The notes below the pieces were generated by a model. That model searched no databases. It worked only from the letters and a program-made list of their open reading frames with translations, and had not been told where the DNA came from. The position numbers and the translations under genes were made by a program. Source: Arthrobacter sp. PAMC 25486 (lineage in GTDB: Bacteria > Actinomycetota > Actinomycetes > Actinomycetales > Micrococcaceae). Taken from it: a stretch of DNA of 64,000 nucleotides. The stretch is from positions 3,060,439 to 3,124,438 of the forward strand of contig NZ_CP007595.1 of assembly GCF_000785535.1 (NCBI RefSeq), read 5' to 3'. This document shows, one piece after another, positions 34,770 through 43,111 of the stretch. The number at the start of each line of letters is the position of its first letter. Position 1 is the stretch's first letter.

Positions 34770-34840
34770 ATCGATGCTGCACTTGTTAGACCGAAATCAC
34801 GGAAAAATGGCGAAATCGGTCCAACAAGTGCAGCATCGAT
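34770..34840. terminator. Long bidirectional terminator after hspR
   Basis: An 18-bp perfect stem (34770-34787 with 34823-34840) starts ATCGATGCTGCACTTGTT; an inner GACCGA/TCGGTC pair extends it. A run of six A's precedes the left arm, giving a T tract for the minus-strand gene. It lies between the convergent hspR and the SNF2 helicase genes. Confidence 0.8.
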
Positions 34841-34860
34841 CGGGGGAGATCAGGGAGGGG

Positions 34861-37800
34861 TCAGTCGCTGAACAGACCCGCCAGGTCGGTGCCTGTCAAT
34901 GCGCCGCCGGACAGGGAGTCACCGCTCATGACATCCGAGAACAGCTGCGACTTTTTCGCCTTCAGCGCCATGACCTTTTCCTCGATGGTGTCCTTGGCAA
35001 CCAGCCGGTACACCATCACGTTCTTCTTCTGCCCAATGCGGTGCGTGCGGTCCACGGCCTGCGCCTCGGACGCCGGATTCCACCAGGGGTCCAGGATGAA
35101 GACGTAGTCGGCCTCGGTCAGGTTCAAACCAAATCCACCGGCCTTGAGGCTGATCAGGAACAGCGGCGCATCACCATTTTTGAATTCATCGACGACGGCG
35201 GCCCTGTTGCGGGTGCCTCCGTCCAGGTAGGTGAAGTCGATGCCCTCGGCGATGAGCCTTTCCCGAACCTTGCCCAGGAAGCCCGTGAACTGGCTGAAAA
35301 TCAGGGCACGGTGCCCCTCCTTCACCACGTCCTCCAGCTGTTCAAACAGCACATCCAGTTTGGAGGAACGGACCCCGGCCTGGCTCTCGTCCACCAACGT
35401 GACATCCAGGCTGAGCTGGCGCAGCAGCGTCAACGACTGGAAGATCGTGAAACGGTTCTTGTTCACATCCTTCAGCAGGCCCAGAATCTTCGCCCGTTCG
35501 CGCTGCAGGTGCGTCTGGTAGATCTTTTGGTGGCGCGGGTTCAGCTCCACCTCAAGGATCTGTTCCTGCTTCGCCGGCAGGTCGGCAATGACAGCTTCCT
35601 TGGTGCGCCGCAGCATGAGCGGCTTCACCCGTGAACGGAGCTTGGCCAGCAGCGTGGCGTTGGTGTTCTTCTCAATGGGCCGCTGGTAGAACTCGGCAAA
35701 GCGCTTGGGGCTGGGGAACAGGCCCGGAGCCACAATGGACAGCAGCGCCCACAACTCCATGAGGTTGTTTTCCATGGGTGTACCCGTGACGGCCAGCTTG
35801 AACGGGGCCTTGAGCTTCCGCGCGCACTGGTACGCCTTGGACTGGTGGTTCTTCACAAACTGGGCCTCGTCCAGGATCAGCCCGGAAAAGTCCTGCATTG
35901 CGTATTCGGCAAAATCGATGCGGAACAGTGCGTAGGACGTGATGACAATGTCGGCGCCGGCAAAGAAGTCGGCGGAATCCATCCCGCTCTTGGCAAACGT
36001 TTCCGAGACCGTGACAACCTTGAGCCCGGGCGCAAACTTCACACTTTCACTGGCCCAGTTGCCCACCACGGACGTCGGGGCAACCACCAAGAATGGGGGC
36101 ATGGCCCCGGCCATTTCCGCCTTGACCTGGCACATCAGCGCCAGCGTCTGCACCGTCTTGCCCAAACCCATGTCATCGGCAAGCACCCCGCCCAGCCCAT
36201 TGCTGTACAGGAAGTGCAGCCAGTTGAAGCCATCGAGCTGGTACGGGCGCAAGGTTGCGTTCAGCCCGGCAGGGGCCGGCAGCGGAACGGCAGGGCCGCC
36301 GTCGAGCAATCCAGAAATAGCCTTGCGCCACGCCTGCGCCTGCTCGTCCACAATGCCCAGCTGGGCCAGTTCATCCCACAGCCCGGCCTGGAAACGGCTG
36401 ATCCGCAGCTGCCCGTCCTTGACGTCGTTGAGGCTGCGCGCTTCATCGATCAGTGCCCGCAGCTGGTGCAGTTCGGGGCGGTCAAGGGAGAAGTAGGCGC
36501 CGCTGGGCAGCAGCATGCGCGTCTGCCCAGCCGCCAGTGCGGAGAACACGGCGGCGAAGGACACGTACTGTCCCTCCAGGGTGATGACGATGCCCAGGTC
36601 GAACCAGTCGCGCTCGTCGGTGGCCTTGGTGGAAATTGTGACGATCGGCGCCTCGGTGACCTCCCGGTAGCTGGCAATGTCGCCCGACGTCTCAACCTCA
36701 ACGCCCGTGCACTCCTGCAGCCGCGGCAGGACGGTTTCGGTGAAGGTGAGCGTGTCCAGCCCGGTCAGAGTCGCGGAAGCGGCCAGCGTCGGCTCGCCCC
36801 AGGCGTTGTTGGCTGCGACGCCCATGGCCGTGATGTCCTCCCACGGCCGGCCCACCGCCTCCAACAACCGGGCCTCGGCACCGCTGTCTCGCACAGCATG
36901 TTCGCCCAGCTCCGGCCACAGCGGCAGCGAGGTAATCCGGGTGCCCACAGGGTAGTGCCATTCCCAGTGCAGCCGCACGGTGTGGTCGCCGCCAAACGCC
37001 GCCAAGAGCGACAGCGTGGGCTCCACATACGCCGGCAGCTCCACCGAATGGTCCGCCGACACCACGGGGGCGGCCTGCTTCAGCTGCGGATAAAACTGGG
37101 TCAGGAACTTCTCCCGCGCCTGCTCCGGTACGTGAACCGTCTCCTTGCGCAGCGCAAAATCAAGCATCTGGGGGGAGACATCCGCGGGCAGCGGTGCCAG
37201 CGTGACATTGCCACGCACGACGGCGGTGCGGCCTGGGGCGGCACCGCCCGCCGTTGCGGCGGGGTCTGCCAGGTCGCTGAAAAAAAGTCCGCTGACAGGG
37301 TTTCCGACGCGGCCGATGATCTCGGCCTCGATGGGTGCGCCATCCACCTCAATGAGCGGCCCCACGTCCAGGCCGTCCGTGCCCTGGCTGACATCAAGCG
37401 CCAGGGCGGCCTCATGGGACATGATGCGCACGGGGTCGCCGCTGCCGGACTGGATGAGTGCGACGCCGTTCTTGTTGGCGGAGTAAAGCATCTGCCACAG
37501 ATTGCGCCCGGCAAAGTCGTTCAACGACAGCCAGGCGCCGGCGGCACCGTTGTTGTACTGCCGTGGGCTGTGCGAGGACAGGAATTCGCTGAGCCAGTCC
37601 AGCTGGGTGCGGTCGTGCGCGCCACCGTAGGACAGATAACCAAGGGTGGCCCAGCTGACGCCGGACTTGACCCACTTCCCGCGCGTGCCCATGACCACGG
37701 GGCGGACGTTCAGGACCGGTTCGGAGGGTACGCTGGCGCCCCGGCCGCGGTAGGAAAAGCGTGGCGGCGGAACGTGCAACTCAAATTGCAGGCCCAGTGC

Positions 37801-38298
37801 CGGGGTGTCCTGGCTGGGGGTCGCGGCTGCCGGGGGAAGCAGGGCCGAGAGGGCCGCTTCCCATGATTCAACGGCTGGCTCACTGCTTGCCTGGGACGGG
37901 GCGGCGGCCTTCTTGCCGTCCTTGGCCTTGGCCAGGAGGGTCTCCAGAAACGTTGGCTCCTGGGGCGCATCCTCGGGCAGGAAGAAATCGGTGAAGGAAA
38001 TATCGCTCTCGGCCGCGGCGATCAAGGCAACAACGTGCTTGCAATTTTGGCGCACCGGGCAGTTGCAGATGCCCACGCGACAGGCGATGACACCGTCGTG
38101 CTCGCGGACCAGCTTCGCCGTGGACCGGTACTCCATCGTGGTGCCGGCCACCCTGCCGGACAGCAGCCCGGTGTCCGGCTCCAGCGTAATGTCACTGACC
38201 CGGTCCTGATCGGCGTAGGCTCGGCCCGCGGCAATGGAATTCGCGGTGAACTCGGCGATCCGCGTCATCAGACGAGGACCAGCGGAGGAGGACGTCAC
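34861..38298 (-). CDS. SWIM-domain SNF2/Rad54-family helicase
   Basis: 1145 residues from GTG 38298; longer starts enter repeat-rich DNA. The SWIM zinc finger is near the N-terminus (CNCPVRQNCKH). A long middle region (about 200-700) is not assigned. The C-terminal third is a SNF2 ATPase: YQLDGFNWL, DDMGLGKTVQ (Walker A), ILDEAQFVKN (Walker B), VTGTPMENN, and helicase C with ILDPWWNPASEAQAVDRTHR and IGQKK. Such proteins are DNA translocases, probably acting on DNA-protein complexes in repair or transcription; the precise role is unknown. The start is uncertain by about 10 codons (ATG at 38268). Confidence 0.87.
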   Translation of the reverse strand: MTSSSAGPRLMTRIAEFTANSIAAGRAYADQDRVSDITLEPDTGLLSGRVAGTTMEYRSTAKLVREHDGVIACRVGICNCPVRQNCKHVVALIAAAESDISFTDFFLPEDAPQEPTFLETLLAKAKDGKKAAAPSQASSEPAVESWEAALSALLPPAAATPSQDTPALGLQFELHVPPPRFSYRGRGASVPSEPVLNVRPVVMGTRGKWVKSGVSWATLGYLSYGGAHDRTQLDWLSEFLSSHSPRQYNNGAAGAWLSLNDFAGRNLWQMLYSANKNGVALIQSGSGDPVRIMSHEAALALDVSQGTDGLDVGPLIEVDGAPIEAEIIGRVGNPVSGLFFSDLADPAATAGGAAPGRTAVVRGNVTLAPLPADVSPQMLDFALRKETVHVPEQAREKFLTQFYPQLKQAAPVVSADHSVELPAYVEPTLSLLAAFGGDHTVRLHWEWHYPVGTRITSLPLWPELGEHAVRDSGAEARLLEAVGRPWEDITAMGVAANNAWGEPTLAASATLTGLDTLTFTETVLPRLQECTGVEVETSGDIASYREVTEAPIVTISTKATDERDWFDLGIVITLEGQYVSFAAVFSALAAGQTRMLLPSGAYFSLDRPELHQLRALIDEARSLNDVKDGQLRISRFQAGLWDELAQLGIVDEQAQAWRKAISGLLDGGPAVPLPAPAGLNATLRPYQLDGFNWLHFLYSNGLGGVLADDMGLGKTVQTLALMCQVKAEMAGAMPPFLVVAPTSVVGNWASESVKFAPGLKVVTVSETFAKSGMDSADFFAGADIVITSYALFRIDFAEYAMQDFSGLILDEAQFVKNHQSKAYQCARKLKAPFKLAVTGTPMENNLMELWALLSIVAPGLFPSPKRFAEFYQRPIEKNTNATLLAKLRSRVKPLMLRRTKEAVIADLPAKQEQILEVELNPRHQKIYQTHLQRERAKILGLLKDVNKNRFTIFQSLTLLRQLSLDVTLVDESQAGVRSSKLDVLFEQLEDVVKEGHRALIFSQFTGFLGKVRERLIAEGIDFTYLDGGTRNRAAVVDEFKNGDAPLFLISLKAGGFGLNLTEADYVFILDPWWNPASEAQAVDRTHRIGQKKNVMVYRLVAKDTIEEKVMALKAKKSQLFSDVMSGDSLSGGALTGTDLAGLFSD

Positions 38299-38499
38299 AG
38301 AACTTTTCCACCTGTCAATTGGGGGTGGTTCAAGAGAGCGAACCACATCTATCAATCCTACGCAGTATTGGCGCCCACGTTTACCCCAAGCATCCCTCCG
38401 GCGAAAAAGGGTTGCTGAGGGGGTTTCGCCAAAGCGTGACGCCGGAGGTCGGCCCCTTCCTCGCAACGGTGGGCTCACGCCGTCATGCTTGGGCCGCGT

Positions 38500-38615
38500 G
38501 CCGGGGTAGTTATTACCATCCGCCCCCGGTGCGGACAGATCTGACTGTCGCCGGGGTAGTTATTACCATCCGCCCCCGGTGCACCGGCCGCAAATGGCAA
38601 TAACTACCCCCCGGG
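38500..38615. repeat. Two direct repeats plus one inverted copy upstream of the SNF2 gene
   Basis: A 33-base unit starting GCCGGGGTAGTTATTACC occurs at 38500-38532 and 38550-38582, 50 bases apart. A shortened inverted copy lies at 38594-38615 (ATGGCAATAACTACCCC core). The second direct copy and the inverted copy can fold as a hairpin (38553-38570 with 38594-38610). The site is about 200 bases upstream of the SNF2 start and beside the narK terminator. Confidence 0.8.
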
Positions 38616-38639
38616 TCTGAAAAGTGGTCTGAAAAGCGG

Positions 38640-38692
38640 AAGCACGACGGCGGTGGGTTGGGGAACGCGCCCGGCCCACCGCTGTCGTGCTT
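38640..38692 (-). terminator. Terminator of narK
   Basis: AAGCACGACGGCGGTGGG (38640-38657) pairs with its near-complement at 38675-38692, with one mismatch. Outer GTCTGAA/TTCAGAC arms add more pairing. It lies 10 bases beyond the narK stop codon on the minus strand. Confidence 0.7.
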
Positions 38693-38701
38693 CAGACAGA
38701 C

Positions 38702-39940
38702 CTACTTCCGTGCCGGCTCCAGCGGTTTCTTCGCCGGTGTCTTCACAAAGAACAAGGTGAAGATCAGGGCCACGATGGCCGTGACCACCAGCAGCGAGAG
38801 GCCGATGGCGTACTTATAATTCTCCGCCGAAGGGTTGTAGGTCATACCCATGATCAGCGGCGGGAAGTAGCCGCCCAGGCCGCCGGCGGCACTGACAATG
38901 CCGCTGATGGTGCCGACCTTGCCGTCCGGGGACAACGTGCCAACCCAGGCGAAGACGCCGCCCGTGCCCAGGCCAAGTGCTGCGGCCAGGGCCAGGAAGA
39001 TGGGTCCGGCCTGAACGTCGGCGGCCGGTTCCAGCGCCACGAAGAAGCCAAGGATGGCCACGCCTGCCAGGGAGGCCAGCACAACAGGCTTGGACCCGAT
39101 CTTGTCAGCGAGCACGCCGCCAATGGGTCGGGCGATCACGGCGGCCAGAGCAAAACCTGCCGTTCGGGCACCCGCAGCGCTCGGGTCAAAGGCGTACACA
39201 TCGCGCAGATATGTGGGCAGGTACGTGGCGAAGGAGACAAAGCCGCCAAAGACCACGGCGTACAGGAAGCACATTTTCCACGTCACCGCCAGCTTTGAGG
39301 CGTCGATCAGCTTCGGCATGACCGGGGACTTGTTGGGCTTCCAATCGGGCGCGTCCTTCATGAACACCCACACCAGGACGGCCATGACGGCCAGGATTCC
39401 GGCAATCAGCAGGTGCGTGGGCACATACCCGATCGATGCGACCAGGCGTGGGTTCAGGAACGCGGCCAGGGCGGTGCCGCCCATGCCGGCGCCAAACACG
39501 CCCGTGGCAAAACCGCGCCGTGCCGGCGGGTACCAGGCGCTGACAAACGGGATGCCGACGGCAAACACCGTGCCGGCAACACCCAACAGGAAGCCGGCCG
39601 CAAGCACTAGGACGAATGAGTTCAGTGCCCCTCCCAACGCAACCAGCAGCACTGTGGGAATCGTGGCGACGAGTACGAATGTGAACAGGGCCCGGCCGCC
39701 AAACCTGTCTGTCATGGTGCCCACAACAATGCGGCCCAGTGAGCCGACAAAGATCGGCATGGCCACCAGGATGCCCATGGTCCCGGCCGAGAGTTCCATG
39801 TTTTTGGCGTAGTGGGTGCTCAAGGTGGCGATGATGTTCCAAGCCCAGAAGCCGACTACCGAGGCCGCTGTGGCCAAGACCAGGTTGCGGACTTGCCCTG
39901 GTATTGCGGGGGGCTTTGCCTTGGTTGGTGCAGTTGCCAT
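38702..39940 (-). CDS. narK: Nitrate/nitrite transporter, MFS family
   Basis: 412 residues, about 12 membrane helices. The family motif GRIVVGTMTDRFGGRALF is the MFS loop-2 signature, and GMGGTALAAF with a second conserved GLGTGGVFAWVG fits the nitrate/nitrite porter group. It follows narI on the same strand after 57 bases, with AGGAG before the ATG. It would import nitrate or exchange nitrate for nitrite for the downstream enzyme complex. Confidence 0.92.
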   Translation of the reverse strand: MATAPTKAKPPAIPGQVRNLVLATAASVVGFWAWNIIATLSTHYAKNMELSAGTMGILVAMPIFVGSLGRIVVGTMTDRFGGRALFTFVLVATIPTVLLVALGGALNSFVLVLAAGFLLGVAGTVFAVGIPFVSAWYPPARRGFATGVFGAGMGGTALAAFLNPRLVASIGYVPTHLLIAGILAVMAVLVWVFMKDAPDWKPNKSPVMPKLIDASKLAVTWKMCFLYAVVFGGFVSFATYLPTYLRDVYAFDPSAAGARTAGFALAAVIARPIGGVLADKIGSKPVVLASLAGVAILGFFVALEPAADVQAGPIFLALAAALGLGTGGVFAWVGTLSPDGKVGTISGIVSAAGGLGGYFPPLIMGMTYNPSAENYKYAIGLSLLVVTAIVALIFTLFFVKTPAKKPLEPARK

Positions 39941-39997
39941 GGTTGCTCCTGGGAGGGTCGGCTCGAGCAGTCGAACAAAGAACTTTGATGTTGCCGG

Positions 39998-40744
39998 TTA
40001 TCGCTTGCTGGTGTCGCGGTCGTGCGTGCCCACCTCGGACCAGCCGTCACGGGGCGCAACGCTGGCGCCCTTGTCCCGCGAGCGGTACACAATGTACGGG
40101 CGGAACAGGTAGTGCAGCGGTGCCGTGAAGGCGTGGACAAGACGGGTGAACGGCCACACGATGAACAGCGCCATGCCCACCAGTGTGTGGAGGTGGAAGG
40201 CGAACGGCGCCGCAGCCATGGCGGCAATGTCCGGCTGGAAGATGAACAGCGAGCGGAACCACGGCGAAACGGTGTCCCGGTACGTCAGGTCGTGGTCGGG
40301 CCAGAACACGCTGGCCAGGGTGATCCACAAACCAAACACGATGGCCGCCACGAGGACCACGTACATGAGTTTGTCGTTCTTGGTGGTCGCCATGAACACG
40401 GGCCCGGTCTTGCGGCGGCGGTAGATCAGCAGCACAATGCCGCCGAGCGTGCCGACACCGGCAATCGTGCCGACAAACAAGGCGTTGAAGTGGTAGATGT
40501 TTTCCGTCATGCCGACGGCTTCGGTCCAGGATTTTGGGATCACCAGGCCAAAGACGTGCCCGGCAATGACGGCGAGCAGGCCAAAGTGGAACACGGGCGA
40601 GCCGATGCGCAGCAGCTTCGATTCATATAGCTGCGAGGAGCGCGTGGTCCAGCCGAATTGGTCGTATTTGTAGCGCCAGATGGAGCCGCCCACCAGGATG
40701 ACAACCATGACGTAGGGCAGCACGCCCCAGAGGAAGATGTCCAT
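39998..40744 (-). CDS. narI: Respiratory nitrate reductase gamma subunit (cytochrome b)
   Basis: 248 residues with five hydrophobic helices. Histidines suited to bind two haem b lie in AVIAGHVFGL and FHLHTLVGMALF with a final LVH. NarI oxidises menaquinol at the membrane and passes electrons to NarH. Start ATG at 40744, five bases from the narJ stop. Normal family length. Confidence 0.94.
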   Translation of the reverse strand: MDIFLWGVLPYVMVVILVGGSIWRYKYDQFGWTTRSSQLYESKLLRIGSPVFHFGLLAVIAGHVFGLVIPKSWTEAVGMTENIYHFNALFVGTIAGVGTLGGIVLLIYRRRKTGPVFMATTKNDKLMYVVLVAAIVFGLWITLASVFWPDHDLTYRDTVSPWFRSLFIFQPDIAAMAAAPFAFHLHTLVGMALFIVWPFTRLVHAFTAPLHYLFRPYIVYRSRDKGASVAPRDGWSEVGTHDRDTSKR

Positions 40745-40748
40745 TGTG

Positions 40749-41396
40749 TTAGGCCCCTCTCATGGGCAGCAGCCGCGGGTCGTACGGGTCAAGTCCCACG
40801 GATTCGGTGGGCGGGCCGAAGCCTGCCATCCGCATGACGGCTTGTTCGTCCGCCGGGGAGGCACCCGGCAGCGTGTGGCACAGGGCCTGCATGATCTCGC
40901 TGTGCGGCAAGTTGTCGCGCTGCAGGCCAAACTTGATCAGTTCAAGGCTGGGCCGGTATTGCGCCAGCAGTTCCTTGCCCGTCACCATGTCCACGGTGGC
41001 CGCATATTCGAGCACCATGGGCAGGAAATCGGGCAGTTCCCCGCGCGTGTCCACGAGCGTGTCCTGGCCGCGGTACACCTTCTTGAACGCGCCCAGCACC
41101 TCCCCGCGCCGGCGGGTATCGCCGTCGGTCCAGTAGGAAAGGTGCAGCGCGTGCCGCTTGCCGAGGTCGAATTCCTGCACATATTGTCCCTGCAGCGCCA
41201 TCAAATCCGTGTTCTCCAGCCTGGAAAGCACGACGGCGAATGGCTCGCTGGCGCCGGCAAACTCACCGAGGGCGGCACGCATCATGGGCACCCGGCTGAC
41301 GAGGAGCTCATCGGGGTAGGACAGGCACCAGGCCGCAGCCAGAAACGTTATCTGGTCCTTCTTGCTCACGTCCTGGTGGTTGCCGGGCCCGGTCAT
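40749..41396 (-). CDS. narJ: Nitrate reductase assembly chaperone
   Basis: 215 residues of the NarJ/TorD-like delta subunit. FLAAAWCLSYPDELL near the N-terminus and LGAFKKVYRGQDTLVDTRGELPDFLPMVLEY are the family blocks. It chaperones molybdenum cofactor insertion into NarG and is not part of the final enzyme. The start overlaps the narH stop (ATGA). Confidence 0.92.
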   Translation of the reverse strand: MTGPGNHQDVSKKDQITFLAAAWCLSYPDELLVSRVPMMRAALGEFAGASEPFAVVLSRLENTDLMALQGQYVQEFDLGKRHALHLSYWTDGDTRRRGEVLGAFKKVYRGQDTLVDTRGELPDFLPMVLEYAATVDMVTGKELLAQYRPSLELIKFGLQRDNLPHSEIMQALCHTLPGASPADEQAVMRMAGFGPPTESVGLDPYDPRLLPMRGA

Positions 41397-43111
41397 GAGC
41401 CGCCACCGCCTTCCAGCGCTTCCTCGCGGTTCCCCGCGGGAGGCTCGGCCGGGTGCCGTTGCGGGAACATTCCGGCCGGTGCACCGTTGCCGTCCCAGTT
41501 CAGCAGGTTCACCCGGCCGCGCAGCGTGTCGGCTCCGGCGACCGAGTCGGAGGTCTGCCTGTCCCGGAGGGCGTTGAAGGTCTCGACGGCCACCGGGGTG
41601 GGGCGTCCGCTGGCCTCACCGAACGGGGAGTCGCCCATGGCACCCATGCCGGGTCCGCCGTCGAAATCCAGGGAACAGCCCATTTCCTCCAGGTCGTGCG
41701 CCTGCTCGGCGTGCGCCTTGGGAATCACGTACCGTTCCTCGTACTTGGCGATGGCCATGAGCCGGTACATCTCATACATGGTGGCCCCGTCCATGCCCAC
41801 GGCGGCGGGGATGGACTCGTCGGGCTCATTGCCCAGCGAGATGCCGCGCATGTAGGCGCGCATGGCGGCCAGCTTTTGCAGCACACCGGTGACCAGGTCC
41901 GCGTCCCCGGCGGTGAACAGCTCGGCCAGGTACTCAACGGGGATGCGCAGCGCGTCAATGGCGCCAAACAAGACGTCCTTGTCCTCGGCGTCGTGGCCCT
42001 GGTCGCGCAGCAGGTCAACCACGGGGGACAGTGGCGGGATGTACCAAACCATGGGCATGGTGCGGTATTCCGGGTGCAGCGGCAGGGCCACCTTGTACAC
42101 CTTGGTCAGCGCGTACACGGGTGACTTCTGCGCAGCCTCGATCCAGTCGTCCTGGATGCCTTGTTCGCGGGCGGCCTTGATGACGGCTGGGTCGTTGGGG
42201 TCCAGCAGCACGTCCATCTGCGACTGGTACAGGTCCTGCGGATCCGTGACCGAGGCAGCAGCGGTGACGGCATCGGCGTCGTACAGGAAAAGCCCCAGGT
42301 ACCGCAGGCGGCCCACACAGGTTTCCGAGCATACGGTGGGCAGGCCCACTTCGATGCGGGGGTAGCAGAACGTGCACTTCTCGGCCTTGCCGGTCTTGTG
42401 GTTGAAGTAGATCTTCTTGTACGGGCAGCCGGTCATGCACTGGCGCCAGCCGCGGCACTGGTCCTGGTCAACCAGCACAATGCCGTCCTCGACGCGCTTG
42501 TAAATGGCGCCGGACGGGCAGGAGGCCATGCAGGACGGGTTCAGGCAGTGCTCGCAAATGCGCGGCAGGTAGAACATGAACGTCTGCTCAAACTCAAACT
42601 TGATCTTGTCCTCGGACTCGCGGCGCAACTTCTCCACGATCGGGTCAAGATGGCCCAGCTCGGAGGTGCCGCCCAGGTTATCGTCCCAATTTGCGCTCCA
42701 CGTGATCTTCGTGTCCTTGCCCGTGATCAGGGACTTGGGCCGAGCCACCGGGAAGTCGTCGCCCAGCGGGGCATCAACAAGGGTTTTGTAGTCGTAGGTC
42801 CAAGGCTCGTAGTAGTCCTTGAGCTCCGGCTGGAGGGGGCTGGCGAAGAGGCCGAACAGCTTTTTCACACGCCCTCCGGCCTTGAGCTTCAGGCGTCCGC
42901 GCTTGTTCAGCTCCCAGCCGCCCTTCCACTTCTCCTGGTCCTCGTAGCGGCGCGGATAACCCTGCCCGGGGCGGGTTTCCACGTTGTTAAACCAGACGTA
43001 TTCAACCCCTGCCCGGTTGGTCCAAGCCTGCTTGCACGTGACGGAGCACGTGTGGCAACCAATGCATTTGTCCAAGTTCATGACCATGCCCATTTGAGCC
43101 ATAACACGCAT
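41393..43111 (-). CDS. narH: Respiratory nitrate reductase beta subunit (Fe-S)
   Basis: 572 residues, electron-transfer subunit. Four Fe-S ligand clusters are visible: CIGCHTCSVTCKQAW near residue 16, CEHCLNPSCMASCPSG, CRGWRQCMTGCPYK (the tryptophan marks the [3Fe-4S]-type site), and CTFCYPRIEVGLPTVCSETC. It passes electrons from NarI haems to NarG. The start codon overlaps the narG stop (TAATG), so the two are coupled. Confidence 0.97.
   Translation of the reverse strand: MRVMAQMGMVMNLDKCIGCHTCSVTCKQAWTNRAGVEYVWFNNVETRPGQGYPRRYEDQEKWKGGWELNKRGRLKLKAGGRVKKLFGLFASPLQPELKDYYEPWTYDYKTLVDAPLGDDFPVARPKSLITGKDTKITWSANWDDNLGGTSELGHLDPIVEKLRRESEDKIKFEFEQTFMFYLPRICEHCLNPSCMASCPSGAIYKRVEDGIVLVDQDQCRGWRQCMTGCPYKKIYFNHKTGKAEKCTFCYPRIEVGLPTVCSETCVGRLRYLGLFLYDADAVTAAASVTDPQDLYQSQMDVLLDPNDPAVIKAAREQGIQDDWIEAAQKSPVYALTKVYKVALPLHPEYRTMPMVWYIPPLSPVVDLLRDQGHDAEDKDVLFGAIDALRIPVEYLAELFTAGDADLVTGVLQKLAAMRAYMRGISLGNEPDESIPAAVGMDGATMYEMYRLMAIAKYEERYVIPKAHAEQAHDLEEMGCSLDFDGGPGMGAMGDSPFGEASGRPTPVAVETFNALRDRQTSDSVAGADTLRGRVNLLNWDGNGAPAGMFPQRHPAEPPAGNREEALEGGGGS

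Noticed and set aside
35845..37866. 673-codon ORF opposite the SNF2 helicase
   Set aside because: Shadow of the real gene in a GC-rich codon phase; no motif, low-complexity Gln/Gly/Arg composition.
38500..38615. CRISPR-like array
   Set aside because: Only two direct copies, with one 17-base spacer and an inverted third copy; no cas genes nearby.
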